Below the pieces are notes generated by a model, which was not told where the DNA came from, did not search any database, and was given only the letters and a program-made list of their open reading frames with translations. Positions 46,113 to 57,300 of a stretch of DNA of 64,000 nucleotides are shown here, in pieces; position 1 is the first letter of the stretch; the number at the start of each line of letters is the position of its first letter. The translations under genes were made by a program, and so were the position numbers. Origin of the DNA: Lachnospiraceae bacterium (lineage in GTDB: Bacteria > Bacillota > Clostridia > Lachnospirales > Lachnospiraceae); the NCBI GenBank assembly GCA_017453065.1, contig JAFTKW010000004.1, forward strand, positions 170,177-234,176, read 5' to 3'.

Positions 46113-46703
46113 ATGGCAAAAGTGGAATTGAAACAGCCTATCGTAGCTGAGATTGCTGAAGGTATCAAAGATGCTTCTTCCGTAGTACTTGTTGACTACC
46201 GTGGACTTACAGTAGCGCAGGATACAGAACTTCGTAAAGCACTTCGTAATGCAGGTGTTACTTACAAAGTTTACAAGAACACTATGATGAACTTCGCTTT
46301 CAAGGGTACAGACTTTGAAGCACTTGCACCTTACCTTGAGGGACCTAGTGCTATGGCTTATTCCGCAGAAGATGCAACAGCACCTGCAAGAGTATTAGCA
46401 CAGTTTGCTAAAACAGCAAAGGCACTTGAAATCAAAGGTGGTGTGGTAGAAGGAGTTGCTTACGATGCAAATGGTATCCAGGCAATCGCTGATATCCCAT
46501 CCAGAGAAGTGCTTATTTCCAGATTGCTTGGCAGCATGCAGTCCCCTATCACTAACTTCGCTCGCGTTATGAACCAGTTGGCAGAAAAAGGTGGCGCATC
46601 CGCATGTGAAGCACCTGCAGCAGAGGAAGCACCTGCAGTAGAAGAAGCTCCAGCTACAGAAGAAGTAGTAGCAGAAGCACCAGCTGAAGAAACAGCTGAA
46701 TAA
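46113..46703 (+). CDS. rplJ: 50S ribosomal protein L10 with acidic Ala/Glu tail
   Basis: L10 that anchors the L7/L12 stalk and represses its own operon. MAKVELKQPIVAEIAEGIKD, VVLVDYRGLTVAQDTELRKA and TYKVYKNTMM are typical. The protein is 196 residues, against about 165-175 usually; the extra is a C-terminal tail of roughly 33 residues made almost only of Ala, Glu, Pro and Val with repeats of EEAPA. AAGGAGG lies before the ATG. Confidence 0.96.
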   Translation: MAKVELKQPIVAEIAEGIKDASSVVLVDYRGLTVAQDTELRKALRNAGVTYKVYKNTMMNFAFKGTDFEALAPYLEGPSAMAYSAEDATAPARVLAQFAKTAKALEIKGGVVEGVAYDANGIQAIADIPSREVLISRLLGSMQSPITNFARVMNQLAEKGGASACEAPAAEEAPAVEEAPATEEVVAEAPAEETAE

Positions 46704-46753
46704 TTTTTGAAACTATTGAAATTTATTAATTGATTATTACGGAGGTAATTAAA

Positions 46754-47128
46754 ATGGCTAAATTAACAGCTCAGGAACTCATTGATGCAATCAAAGAGTT
46801 AACAGTATTGGAATTAAATGACTTAGTAAAAGCATGTGAAGAGGAATTCGGCGTATCCGCAGCAGCAGGCGTTGTAGTTGCAGCAGCAGCTGGCCCTGCA
46901 GAAGCAGCAGAAGAGAAGACAGAATTCGACGTAGAACTTACAGATGTAGGTGCTGAAAAAGTTAAAGTTATCAAGGTTGTTCGTGAAGTAACAGGCCTTG
47001 GTCTTAAGGAAGCAAAAGATCTTGTTGATTCCGCTCCTAAGATGCTCAAAGAAGCAGTTTCTAAAGAAGAAGCTGAAGACATCAAGAAGAAAGTTGAAGA
47101 AGTTGGCGCTAAGGTTACTCTTAAATAA
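46754..47128 (+). CDS. rplL: 50S ribosomal protein L7/L12
   Basis: Stalk protein of 124 residues that recruits translation factors. N-terminal dimer domain ([20 protein letters not shown]), Ala-rich hinge ([16 protein letters not shown]) and C-terminal factor-binding domain ([20 protein letters not shown]) are all there. GGAGG sits before the ATG at 46754; an in-frame upstream start at 46730 is rejected because it would include the ribosome site. A terminator follows. Confidence 0.97.
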   Translation: MAKLTAQELIDAIKELTVLELNDLVKACEEEFGVSAAAGVVVAAAAGPAEAAEEKTEFDVELTDVGAEKVKVIKVVREVTGLGLKEAKDLVDSAPKMLKEAVSKEEAEDIKKKVEEVGAKVTLK

Positions 47129-47147
47129 GTTTAGCAGATACTTACAA

Positions 47148-47178
47148 GACTCCACCATATATTGGTGGAGTCTTTTTT
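47148..47178 (+). terminator. Rho-independent terminator after rplL
   Basis: GACTCCACC / GGTGGAGTC with loop ATATATT, then TTTTTT. Confidence 0.93.
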
Positions 47179-47198
47179 GTTGCATTATACCCTCGAAT

Positions 47199-47216
47199 AT
47201 GGTACTCTAGTACTAG
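47199..47216 (+). promoter_or_regulatory. GTAC-N4-GTAC operator-like site, copy A
   Basis: ATGGTACTCTAGTACTAG. GTAC (47202-47205), four bases, GTAC (47210-47213), then TA. It shares the 18-bp pattern ATRGTACYNYRGTACTAK with two sites at 60625-60684. It sits just upstream of a plausible -10 TATTAT (47219-47224), 61 bases before the response regulator gene. Confidence 0.65.
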
Positions 47217-47276
47217 ATTATTATATTGTCGAATTGCGCCCTTTTGCTAGGTGGGTGATTTGACTAGGAGGAATAA

Positions 47277-48065
47277 ATGGATTTCTTTATTGGAGAGCGT
47301 GAACGAATTTTGTTCGTCTCCGCAGCAAAAGGTTATTTGGTTACATCAATTAAAGACAAATTGCAGGAAGCGGAGTTTGAAGTGGTTCTGGCAGATACGG
47401 TTGATAGCGCTGGCGACGCGTTGAAAGAGAAGGTAAGTGCCTTTGTTTTTTATGTGGACGAATTGCTTGTGAAAAACAAGCAGTTGTTGGTTTTTTTGAA
47501 AGATAGAGCCATGGAAGATGATATTCCTATATTTGCAATTGGGGATGAAGCGGATCTGCAGGATGTGCGCACGTTGCTGGTAGGAAAGCTGATTAGACAG
47601 GAATTCAGACGCCCCCTCAATATCAAAGAGATGGTGCAAAACCTTAAAGATTATATTGGTGATGAGGGAAATATCCACAAGAAAAAAATTCTTGCAGTGG
47701 ATGATTCCACAGTGATGCTTAATAGTATCAAGAACTGGTTAGGAGATAAGTATCAGGTTAGCATGGCTGAGTCGGGTATGGCCGCTATAGCGAGTTTGAC
47801 GTTGAATAGACCAGACCTTATTTTGTTGGACTATGAGATGCCTGTTTGTGATGGGCGACAGACACTGGAGATGATTCGTTCTGAGCGAGAATTTGCAGAT
47901 ATCCCAGTTATCTTTTTGACAGGTAAGCAGGATAGAGAAAGTATAATGCAGGTAATGGGGTTGGGGCCTGCGGGCTATCTGTTGAAATCTATGAAGCCTG
48001 ATGAGGTAAAGAAGTATGTAGATCAATTCTTTGCAAAGAGGAGAGCAGAGCAAAGAATGTCATAG
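47277..48065 (+). CDS. Dual-receiver response regulator (pseudo-REC plus REC), no output domain
   Basis: Protein of 262 residues with two receiver-like folds. The N-terminal one (about 8-125) has lost the acidic pair (the position reads SAA) and the Thr, so it is likely a pseudo-receiver for dimerisation or partner binding. The C-terminal one (about 137-257) is canonical: LAVDDST, Asp185 in LLDYEMPVCDG, FLTGK and the following KS/MKP switch residues. No DNA-binding or enzyme domain follows, so output must be by protein contact. It is 19 bases before the hybrid kinase and probably its partner. Confidence 0.85.
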   Translation: MDFFIGERERILFVSAAKGYLVTSIKDKLQEAEFEVVLADTVDSAGDALKEKVSAFVFYVDELLVKNKQLLVFLKDRAMEDDIPIFAIGDEADLQDVRTLLVGKLIRQEFRRPLNIKEMVQNLKDYIGDEGNIHKKKILAVDDSTVMLNSIKNWLGDKYQVSMAESGMAAIASLTLNRPDLILLDYEMPVCDGRQTLEMIRSEREFADIPVIFLTGKQDRESIMQVMGLGPAGYLLKSMKPDEVKKYVDQFFAKRRAEQRMS

Positions 48066-48084
48066 TTTTTAGGGGTGAATAAAT

Positions 48085-50349
48085 ATGTATAGGTTGTGGG
48101 AACTACTATATGAAAAATTGAACTCACGCGACCTGCCAGTTAAATTGATGATCTTCAACCGTTTGTGTTTGGCTGGCATTTTGGCGTGTGGAGTTAGTAC
48201 ATTAAGTTACCTTTGGGTAGGTTTGTCTTGGGCGGCTGTACTGACCAATATTGTGTCAATGCTGATCCTTGCGTATTGTTTTTATGTGGCTAATTACAAG
48301 GAGAAATTGGAATTTGCAACACAAGTGGTGGCGATTGTAGTAGGCATAGTTCTGTTTCCGCTGATGAGTATCAATAGTGGTGGTGTGGATAGTGGAATGC
48401 CAATCTGGTTTGTGATGGGCGTCATCGTAACTTTCCATATGGTAAGCGGATTAAAGTTTTACATATATTTGGCTGTGCAGCTTGTGGTATATTCGGCAAT
48501 ATTCTTGATTGCATATCATTTTCCGGAAGCGATTGCTCCATTGTCTAGAACGGGATTCTTTATCGATGTTTGGCAGAGCATGGTAATTGTGTCATTGCTG
48601 GCTGGCATGGTTGTGAAGGACCAGAATAGAATATATGAAAGAGAACTTCAAAAGAATGAAGAGCAAAGAAAGCAGCTTGAGGAACTTCGCGTAGAGGCTG
48701 AAAAGGCGAGTGAAGCAAAGAGTGACTTCCTTGCGAATATGTCTCATGAAATCAGAACTCCAATGAATGCTATCGTTGGCCTTTCTCGCGTGGCTCTTAG
48801 AGAGGATATTTCGGATACTACCAAGGAGCATTTGGAAGATATCTTGAATTCCGGAAACCATTTGCTCAATCTGATCAATGACATTTTGGACTTTTCCAAG
48901 ATTGAGGCTGGAGAGATGGAACTTTCTCCTGCAAGCTACCAGTTGTCTTCATTAATATATGATGTATCTACTGTAATCCGATTCCGAATGAAGGACAAAC
49001 CGGTGGAGTATGTGTTAGACATAGACCCAACAACACCAAATCTTCTTCATGGAGATGAAAACAGAATCAAACAGGTTTTGATTAATATCCTCGGAAATGC
49101 AGTAAAGTTTACGGAGAAGGGTCGCATCATTTTGAAGTTGACCTGGGAAAATGTAAATAACTTTGCAATACTTCGTTTTGAGGTGACAGACACTGGGCAG
49201 GGAATCAAACCTGAGAATTTAGATCAACTGTTTAAACGATTCAGACGTTTGGAACTAAATGAAAATAGAAAAATCGAAGGAACTGGGTTGGGACTTACCA
49301 TATGTAAACAGCTTGTAGAGATGATGAATGGTGAAATCTCGGTGGATAGTGTTTACGGAGTTGGAAGTAAATTTACTATAGTGATTCCGCAGCGTATCGT
49401 AAAAGAGACAGCAGTTTACGGAGATGGGGATAGACACAAAAACGTGGATGTGGAGCCTAAGAAAGAAGCGGGCTCTGCAGTGATTTTCCCAGAGGCGCGC
49501 GTGCTGGTGGTCGACGATAGTTTGATGAATCTAAAGGTGGCCAAAGGATTGCTTGCTCCATACGAGATGACCATAGATTTGGCGGATGGCGCAAGGGAAT
49601 GCCTCAGATTGGTAAAAGAAAATCATTACGATTTGATTTTGCTAGACCATATGATGCCAGAGATGGATGGCGTAGAAACTCTGTGGTGCCTAAAAGAGGA
49701 TCCAAACTTTAAAACACCAGTCATTGCACTGACTGCCAATGCCATCAGTGGTGTTAAGAAGACTTACTTGGAATGGGGATTCAGTGATTATATTTCCAAA
49801 CCAATCAATCTGGAACTGATGGAGAAGTGCTTAAAGAAATATCTGTTCAACTTTGTGGTAAAGAAGGGCGACGCAAAACCAAAGACTGAGTTGGCAACAG
49901 GAGAGAAGGCGGAAGAGGCCAAGGCTTGTGAGCCAAAGATAGAGGAAGCAAAGCCTGAGACTATGGCAGAACTCGAAGCAAGTGAACAGGTATCTGTAGA
50001 TATTTGCATAGAAGATTATGTAGATGTGAAGGCTGGCCGTGAGTATGCCATGAACAACGAAGACTTTTATAGGGAGACCATAGAGATTTATCTCCAGGAA
50101 GGTGTCACCAAAAAGGCGGAAGCGGATAAGTACTTAGAGGCTGGCGACATGCCAAACTATAGTACGCTGGTACACATGATGAAGAGCAATTCCAGATTGG
50201 TGGGAGCGATGCAGCTTGGAGACATGGCTTATGACTTAGAACTTAAGAGCAAAGCGGGCGATGTAGAGTACTGTAGAGCCCATCATCAAGAACTGACAGA
50301 CATGTACTTGAAAGTTGTGGCGGCATTAAAGAAATATTTGGAGAAATAA
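48085..50349 (+). CDS. Membrane hybrid histidine kinase: MASE-like-HisKA-HATPase-REC-HPt
   Basis: Phosphorelay kinase of 754 residues. About six membrane helices (about 25-185) with little outside, then a coiled coil (YERELQKNEEQRKQLEELRV). The H-box has His221 in MSHEIRTPMNAIVG; N-box INILGNAVKFT, G1 DTGQGI and G2 GTGLGLTI are intact. The receiver has Asp521 in LLDHMMPEMDG; the HPt has His697 in VHMMKSNSRLVGA. An acidic Ala/Glu-rich linker (about 590-640) lies between receiver and HPt. It sits where rpoB normally follows rplL. Confidence 0.93.
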   Translation: MYRLWELLYEKLNSRDLPVKLMIFNRLCLAGILACGVSTLSYLWVGLSWAAVLTNIVSMLILAYCFYVANYKEKLEFATQVVAIVVGIVLFPLMSINSGGVDSGMPIWFVMGVIVTFHMVSGLKFYIYLAVQLVVYSAIFLIAYHFPEAIAPLSRTGFFIDVWQSMVIVSLLAGMVVKDQNRIYERELQKNEEQRKQLEELRVEAEKASEAKSDFLANMSHEIRTPMNAIVGLSRVALREDISDTTKEHLEDILNSGNHLLNLINDILDFSKIEAGEMELSPASYQLSSLIYDVSTVIRFRMKDKPVEYVLDIDPTTPNLLHGDENRIKQVLINILGNAVKFTEKGRIILKLTWENVNNFAILRFEVTDTGQGIKPENLDQLFKRFRRLELNENRKIEGTGLGLTICKQLVEMMNGEISVDSVYGVGSKFTIVIPQRIVKETAVYGDGDRHKNVDVEPKKEAGSAVIFPEARVLVVDDSLMNLKVAKGLLAPYEMTIDLADGARECLRLVKENHYDLILLDHMMPEMDGVETLWCLKEDPNFKTPVIALTANAISGVKKTYLEWGFSDYISKPINLELMEKCLKKYLFNFVVKKGDAKPKTELATGEKAEEAKACEPKIEEAKPETMAELEASEQVSVDICIEDYVDVKAGREYAMNNEDFYRETIEIYLQEGVTKKAEADKYLEAGDMPNYSTLVHMMKSNSRLVGAMQLGDMAYDLELKSKAGDVEYCRAHHQELTDMYLKVVAALKKYLEK

Positions 50350-50355
50350 ATATCA

Positions 50356-50392
50356 AAAAGGTTAGTCAAGAAAATTGTTGACTAACCTTTTT
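50356..50392 (+). terminator. Strong terminator after the hybrid kinase
   Basis: AAAAAGGTTAGTCAA / TTGACTAACCTTTTTT, perfect 15-bp arms, 7-8 base loop. Confidence 0.93.
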
Positions 50393-50406
50393 TACTGTGT
50401 TAAAAT
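50378..50406 (+). promoter_or_regulatory. Sigma-A promoter of rpoB-rpoC overlapping the terminator
   Basis: TTGACT (50378-50383), 17-base spacer, TAAAAT (50401-50406). The -35 is made of the 3' arm of the preceding terminator. Confidence 0.7.
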
Positions 50407-50499
50407 GGACAATGCACTATTGTGGTGTGTTATGTCCGTTTACGTATTTAACACCGACAAAACAGAGTGAATATCATATAAGAACGGGGTGAAATGTCA

Positions 50500-53400
50500 A
50501 TGGAAAAGAACAGAATACGTCCAGTTGTCTCTGGCAAGAGCATGCGTATGAGTTATTCACGACAAAAAGAGGTTTTGGAGATGCCAAATTTATTGGAAGT
50601 CCAGAAGGATTCCTATAAATTATTCCTCGAAGAAGGCTTAAAAGAAGTCTTTGACGACATCTCTCCAATTGCGGATTACAGTGGTCACTTGAGCCTGGAA
50701 TTCGTAGACTTCGAGTTGTGTGAAAAGGATGTCAAATATTCTATTGAAGAATGTAAGGAAAGAGATGCTACTTATGCAGCGCCTCTAAAAGTTAAGGTTC
50801 GTCTCTACAACAAGGAAAAAGAAGAGATTAGTGAACACGAAATCTTCATGGGTGATCTGCCTATCATGACAGCAACCGGTACTTTCGTAATCAACGGTGC
50901 AGAACGTGTAATCGTTAGCCAGTTGGTTCGTTCTCCTGGTATCTACTATGCCATCGGACACGACAAGATTGGTAAAAGACTGTTCTCCTCTACAGTTATT
51001 CCTAACCGTGGTGCATGGTTAGAGTATGAGACTGACTCCAACGACGTTTTCTATGTTCGTGTAGATAGAACAAGAAAGGTGCCTATCACAGTCCTCATCA
51101 GAGCACTTGGAGTAGGAACAAACGAAGAAATTAGGGACATGTTTGGCGATGAGCCAAAGATTGAAGCCAGTTTCGCAAAAGACACTGCTGAGAATTATCA
51201 GGAGGGTCTGTTAGAGTTATACAAAAAGATTCGTCCAGGTGAGCCTCTCAGCGTAGAAAGTGCTGAAAGCTTGATTAGTGCGATGTTCTTTGACCCCAGA
51301 AGATATGACCTTGCGAAAGTCGGTAGATATAAATTCAACAAAAAGTTAGCACTCAAGAACAGAATCAGACATCAGATTCTTGCTGCAGATGTGGTGGATC
51401 CTTCTACAGGTGAAGTATTGGCAGAGGCTGGAACAAAGGTGACAGCTGAAATTGCGGATACTATCCAGAACGCAGCAGTTCCTTGCGTATATATTCAGAC
51501 AGAAGAAAGAAATGTAAAAGTTCTTTCTAATATGATGGTTAAACTGACCAATTTCGTAAATTGCGATCCAAATGAATTTGGTATTCACGAATTGGTTTAT
51601 TATCCTGTGCTCAAAGCAATCTTGGACGAGTATGCGGATGACAGCGAAAAATTAGCAGAAGCAATCAAGAAGAATGTTCATGAATTGGTGCCAAAGCATA
51701 TCACCAAGGAAGATATCTTTGCTTCTATTAACTACAACATGCACCTTGAGTACGGCCTTGGTAACGATGATGATATCGACCACTTGGGCAACAGACGTAT
51801 TCGTGCGGTGGGTGAACTTTTGCAGAACCAGTATCGTATTGGTCTTTCTCGTATGGAGAGAGTGGTTCGTGAAAGAATGAGTACTCATGATTCTGAGGAT
51901 GTTTCTCCTCAGTCCTTGATCAATATCAAACCTGTTACAGCTGCAATCAAAGAATTCTTTGGTTCTTCTCAGCTGTCTCAGTTTATGGATCAGAACAATC
52001 CTCTCGGTGAGCTTACTCACAAGAGACGTTTGTCTGCACTTGGTCCTGGTGGTTTGTCCAGAGATCGTGCAGGTTTCGAAGTTCGAGACGTACACTATTC
52101 TCACTATGGAAGAATGTGTCCTATCGAAACACCTGAAGGTCCTAACATCGGACTTATCAACTCTTTGGCTAGCTATGCTCGTATCAACGAGTACGGCTTT
52201 GTTGAGGCACCTTATCGCAAGATCGACAAGACTGACCCAGAGAACCCAAGAGTTACAGATGAAGTAGTTTATATGACTGCAGATGAAGAAGATAACTATC
52301 ATGTAGCACAGGCGAACGAAGCATTGGATGCAGAGGGACATTTTGTTCGTAGTTCTGTTTCCGGTCGTTATCGCGAAGAAACACAGGAATATCCAAAGGC
52401 TATGTTTGATTACATGGACGTATCTCCAAAGATGGTATTCTCTGTTGCGACAGCGCTCATTCCTTTCCTTGAGAACGATGACGCGAACCGTGCGCTGATG
52501 GGATCTAACATGCAGCGTCAGGCAGTGCCTCTTCTTATGACAGAAGCACCAGCTGTTGGTACAGGTATGGAAGTTAAGACCGCAGTTGACTCTGGCGTTT
52601 GTGTAGTTGCTAAAAAAGCAGGTACAGTGGATTATGTATCCTCCAACCTGATTATTATGACTTATGATGATGGCGAAAAAGAAGAGTATCACTTGACTAA
52701 GTTCTCCAGAAGTAACCAGTCCAACTGCTACAACCAGAAGCCTATCGTATTCAAGGGCGATCATGTGGCACAGGGTCAGGTTATTGCAGACGGTCCTTCT
52801 ACTGCTGACGGTGAGTTGGCTCTTGGTAAGAACCCTCTGATTGGTTTCATGACTTGGGAAGGTTACAACTACGAGGACGCTGTTCTTCTGAGTGAAAGAT
52901 TGGTTCAGGAAGACGTTTATACATCTGTTCATATCGAAGAATATGAAGCAGAAGCTCGTGACACTAAGCTCGGACCAGAAGAAATCACCAGAGACGTTCC
53001 TGGTGTTGGTGATGACGCGCTTAAGGATTTGGACGACAGAGGTATCATTCGCATTGGTGCTGAGGTTCGTGCCGGTGATATCCTTGTAGGTAAAGTAACT
53101 CCTAAGGGAGAGACAGAACTTACAGCAGAAGAGAGACTTCTTCGCGCTATCTTCGGTGAGAAGGCTAGAGAAGTAAGAGATACTTCCCTTAAGGTTCCTC
53201 ACGGAGAATACGGTATCGTAGTAGATGCTAAAGTATTTACCAGAGAAAACAGTGATGAACTTTCTCCTGGTGTAAATAAAGCAGTTCGTATCTATATCGC
53301 TCAGAAGAGAAAAATCTCTGTAGGTGATAAGATGGCTGGTCGTCACGGTAACAAGGGTGTAGTTTCCCGCGTGCTTCCAGTAGAAGATATGCCATACTTG

Positions 53401-54345
53401 CCAAACGGCCGTCCTTTGGATATCGTTCTTAATCCACTCGGCGTTCCTTCTCGTATGAATATCGGACAGGTACTTGAAATTCACCTTTCTTTGGCTGCGA
53501 AAGCTCTTGGCTTCAACGTAGCAACACCTGTATTCGATGGCGCAAACGAGAGAGACATTATGGATACTCTTGACTTGGCGAACGATTATGTAAATCTTGA
53601 ATGGGAAGAATTCGAGAAGAAATACAAAGCAGATTTGCTTCCAGAAGTACTTGAGTACTTGTCTGAGAACAGAGAACATAGAAAACTTTGGAAGGGTGTT
53701 CCAATTTCTCGCGATGGTAAAGTAAGACTTCGTGACGGACGTACAGGTGAATACTTCGACGGCCCAGTTACGATTGGTCACATGCATTACCTGAAACTGC
53801 ACCACTTGGTAGACGACAAGATCCATGCTCGTTCTACTGGTCCTTACTCTTTGGTTACACAGCAGCCTCTCGGTGGTAAGGCACAGTTCGGTGGACAGCG
53901 TTTCGGAGAAATGGAAGTATGGGCACTTGAGGCTTATGGTGCATCCTATACTCTTCAGGAAATCCTGACTGTGAAGTCCGACGATGTAATTGGTCGTGTG
54001 AAGACATACGAAGCAATCATCAAGGGCGACAATATCCCAGCTCCTGGTATTCCTGAATCCTTCAAGGTACTCCTCAAAGAACTTCAGTCTCTTGGTATGG
54101 ACGTTCGTGTGCTTCGTGAAGACCAGACCGAAATCGAAATCACTGAGACTATCGATTACGGTGAGACAGATCTTCGTTATGCAATCGAAGGCGATTCCAA
54201 GTATGGAGCAGAAGAGGAAAACCTGGGTCAGATGGGTTATCAGAAACAGGAATTCGATGAAGAAAGCGGCGATTTAGTAGCCGTTGAAGACGATTTCGAC
54301 ATGGACTCTGAAGAAGAGTACGCATACGAAGAAGACGAATTTTAA
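50500..54345 (+). CDS. rpoB: DNA-directed RNA polymerase subunit beta
   Basis: Catalytic subunit of about 1281 residues. [20 protein letters not shown] start, the rifampicin pocket [20 protein letters not shown] then [20 protein letters not shown] with wild-type residues at the usual resistance positions, [12 protein letters not shown] near the active site, and [17 protein letters not shown]. The ATG at 50494 lies one base past GGGGTGA; the ATG at 50500, seven bases past, is preferred. The C-terminus carries a very acidic tail ([17 protein letters not shown]). It is 18 bases before rpoC. Here it has its own promoter and is cut off from rplL by a two-component operon. Confidence 0.98.
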   Translation: MEKNRIRPVVSGKSMRMSYSRQKEVLEMPNLLEVQKDSYKLFLEEGLKEVFDDISPIADYSGHLSLEFVDFELCEKDVKYSIEECKERDATYAAPLKVKVRLYNKEKEEISEHEIFMGDLPIMTATGTFVINGAERVIVSQLVRSPGIYYAIGHDKIGKRLFSSTVIPNRGAWLEYETDSNDVFYVRVDRTRKVPITVLIRALGVGTNEEIRDMFGDEPKIEASFAKDTAENYQEGLLELYKKIRPGEPLSVESAESLISAMFFDPRRYDLAKVGRYKFNKKLALKNRIRHQILAADVVDPSTGEVLAEAGTKVTAEIADTIQNAAVPCVYIQTEERNVKVLSNMMVKLTNFVNCDPNEFGIHELVYYPVLKAILDEYADDSEKLAEAIKKNVHELVPKHITKEDIFASINYNMHLEYGLGNDDDIDHLGNRRIRAVGELLQNQYRIGLSRMERVVRERMSTHDSEDVSPQSLINIKPVTAAIKEFFGSSQLSQFMDQNNPLGELTHKRRLSALGPGGLSRDRAGFEVRDVHYSHYGRMCPIETPEGPNIGLINSLASYARINEYGFVEAPYRKIDKTDPENPRVTDEVVYMTADEEDNYHVAQANEALDAEGHFVRSSVSGRYREETQEYPKAMFDYMDVSPKMVFSVATALIPFLENDDANRALMGSNMQRQAVPLLMTEAPAVGTGMEVKTAVDSGVCVVAKKAGTVDYVSSNLIIMTYDDGEKEEYHLTKFSRSNQSNCYNQKPIVFKGDHVAQGQVIADGPSTADGELALGKNPLIGFMTWEGYNYEDAVLLSERLVQEDVYTSVHIEEYEAEARDTKLGPEEITRDVPGVGDDALKDLDDRGIIRIGAEVRAGDILVGKVTPKGETELTAEERLLRAIFGEKAREVRDTSLKVPHGEYGIVVDAKVFTRENSDELSPGVNKAVRIYIAQKRKISVGDKMAGRHGNKGVVSRVLPVEDMPYLPNGRPLDIVLNPLGVPSRMNIGQVLEIHLSLAAKALGFNVATPVFDGANERDIMDTLDLANDYVNLEWEEFEKKYKADLLPEVLEYLSENREHRKLWKGVPISRDGKVRLRDGRTGEYFDGPVTIGHMHYLKLHHLVDDKIHARSTGPYSLVTQQPLGGKAQFGGQRFGEMEVWALEAYGASYTLQEILTVKSDDVIGRVKTYEAIIKGDNIPAPGIPESFKVLLKELQSLGMDVRVLREDQTEIEITETIDYGETDLRYAIEGDSKYGAEEENLGQMGYQKQEFDEESGDLVAVEDDFDMDSEEEYAYEEDEF

Positions 54346-54363
54346 AGAAAGGGAGTGCCATAA

Positions 54364-57300
54364 ATGTCAGAAACAAAGAACGAAATGTATCAGCCTATGA
54401 CATTTGATGCCATAAAGATTGGATTGGCTTCCCCTGAGAAGATCCGTGAGTGGTCTAAGGGCGAAGTTACAAAACCAGAGACTATCAACTACAGAACTTT
54501 AAAGCCTGAGAGAGATGGTCTTTACTGTGAAAAAATCTTTGGACCTAGCAAAGACTGGGAGTGTCATTGTGGTAAGTATAAGAAAATCAGATATAAAGGC
54601 GTAGTCTGCGACAGATGTGGAGTAGAAGTTACTAAGGCCAGCGTTCGTAGAGAGCGTATGGGTCACATCGAGTTGGCAGCTCCTGTATCACATATCTGGT
54701 ATTTTAAAGGTATCCCTAGCCGTATGGGACTTATCTTGGATTTGTCTCCAAGAGTACTTGAAAAGGTGCTTTACTTTGCATCTTATATCGTACTTGATGC
54801 AGGCGAGACCAACCTTGAATACAAGCAGATTCTTTCCGAGAAAGAATATCAGGATGCAAGAGAAACATGGGGCAACAAGTTCCGTGTAGGCATGGGCGCA
54901 GAAGCTATCAAAGAACTTTTGAAAGCAATTGACCTTGAAAAAGAAGCTGTAGAGCTTAAGACAGGACTCAAAGAGTCTACAGGTCAGAAACGTGCTCGTA
55001 TCATTAAAAGATTGGAAGTAGTAGAAGCTTTCCGTGGTTCAGGAAATGATCCTGCATGGATGGTTATGGATGTAATCCCTGTACTTCCACCAGATCTTCG
55101 TCCTATGGTACAGCTCGACGGTGGACGTTTTGCAACATCCGACTTAAACGATCTGTACAGAAGAATTATTAACAGAAACAATCGTCTGAAGAGACTTTTG
55201 GAATTAGGTGCTCCTGACATCATCGTGCGCAATGAAAAACGTATGCTCCAGGAAGCAGTAGATGCTCTGATCGATAACGGTAGAAGAGGAAGACCTGTTA
55301 CTGGACCTGGTAACAGAGCTCTGAAGTCCTTGTCTGACATGCTGAAAGGTAAATCTGGACGTTTCCGTCAGAATCTTTTGGGTAAGCGTGTAGACTATTC
55401 TGGACGTTCCGTTATCGTAGTTGGACCAGAACTGAAGATTTATCAGTGTGGTCTTCCTAAAGAGATGGCTCTTGAATTGTTCAAACCTTTCGTTATGAAA
55501 GAGCTTTGTGCTAGAGGCATCAGCCAGAATATCAAAAATGCAAAGAAATTGGTAGAGAGATGGGACAACAGCGTATGGGATGTACTTGAAGAAGTAATCA
55601 AAGAACATCCAGTAATGCTCAACCGTGCTCCTACACTTCATAGACTTGGTATCCAGGCATTTGAGCCAATCCTTGTAGAAGGTAAGGCTATCAAATTGCA
55701 TCCATTGGTATGTACAGCGTTCAACGCCGACTTCGACGGTGACCAGATGGCGGTTCATCTTCCATTGTCTGTAGAGGCGCAGGCTGAGTGTAGATTCCTT
55801 CTGCTCTCTCCAAACAACCTGCTGAAACCATCCGATGGTGGCCCTGTGGCTGTTCCTTCTCAGGATATGGTTCTTGGTATTTACTACCTTACACAGGAAA
55901 GACCTGGAGCACTTGGCGAAGGTAAATTCTTCAAGAGTGTAAACGAAGCTATGCTTGCTTATGAAAACCAGGTAATTACACTTCATTCTCGCATCAAGGT
56001 TCGTGTAACCAAGACCAATGCAGAGGGCGAAGAAGTAACTGGTACAGTAGAATCCACATTGGGACGTTTCCTCTTCAATGAGATTCTTCCACAGGATTTG
56101 GGATTCGTAGATAGAACTATTCCAGAGAACTTCCTGAAGTTGGAAGTAGATTTCCATGTAGGTAAGAAACAGCTTAAGCAGATTCTTGAAAAAGTAATCA
56201 ATACTCATGGTGCTTCTACAACAGCAGAAGTTTTGGATGATATCAAATCTACAGGTTACAAGTACTCTACAAGAGCTGCTATGACTGTATCTATTTCCGA
56301 TATGACAGTGCCTGCACAGAAACAGCAGATGCTGGATGAGGCTCAGGCTACAGTTGACAAGATTGCTCGTAACTTCAGACGTGGTCTTATCACAGAAGAA
56401 GAAAGATATCGTGCAGTTGTTGAAACTTGGAATGAGACAGATAAACAGCTTACAGAAGTACTGCTTGCAGGACTTGATAAATACAACAATATCTATATGA
56501 TGGCTGACTCTGGTGCCCGTGGTTCCAACCAGCAGATCAAACAGCTTGCTGGTATGCGTGGATTGATGGCTGATACAACAGGTAGAACCATCGAACTTCC
56601 TATTAAGTCCAACTTCCGTGAAGGTCTGGACGTATTGGAGTACTTCATGTCTGCCCATGGTGCTCGTAAGGGTCTGTCCGATACAGCGCTTCGTACAGCC
56701 GACTCTGGTTACTTGACAAGACGTATGGTTGACGTATCTCAGGAACTTATTATTCGTGAGGTGGATTGCTGTGAAGGCAAGCCAGAAATTCCTGGAATGT
56801 CCGTAAAAGCATTTATGGATGGAAAGGAAACTATTGAAAGTCTTAAAGATAGAATTACAGGTAGATATACCTGCGAATCTATCTATGATAAAGATGGCAA
56901 CATGATTGTTAAGCGTAATCATATGATTACTCCTAGCCGTGCTGCTAAGATCCTCAGCGTAGGTGTAAATGCAGATGGCGAGCCTATCGAAGAGGTTAAG
57001 ATTCGTACTATTCTCACTTGCCGTTCTCACATCGGTATCTGTGCTAAGTGCTACGGTGCTAACATGGCTACAGGTGAAGCAGTTCAGGTTGGTGAAGCAG
57101 TAGGTATTATCGCAGCTCAGTCTATCGGTGAGCCTGGTACACAGCTTACCATGAGAACATTCCATACTGGTGGTGTAGCCGGTGACGATATCACACAGGG
57201 TCTTCCTCGTGTAGAAGAATTGTTCGAAGCTAGAAAACCTAAGGGACTTGCAATCATTGCTGAGTTTGGCGGTAAAGCAGAAATCAGAGATACAAAGAAG

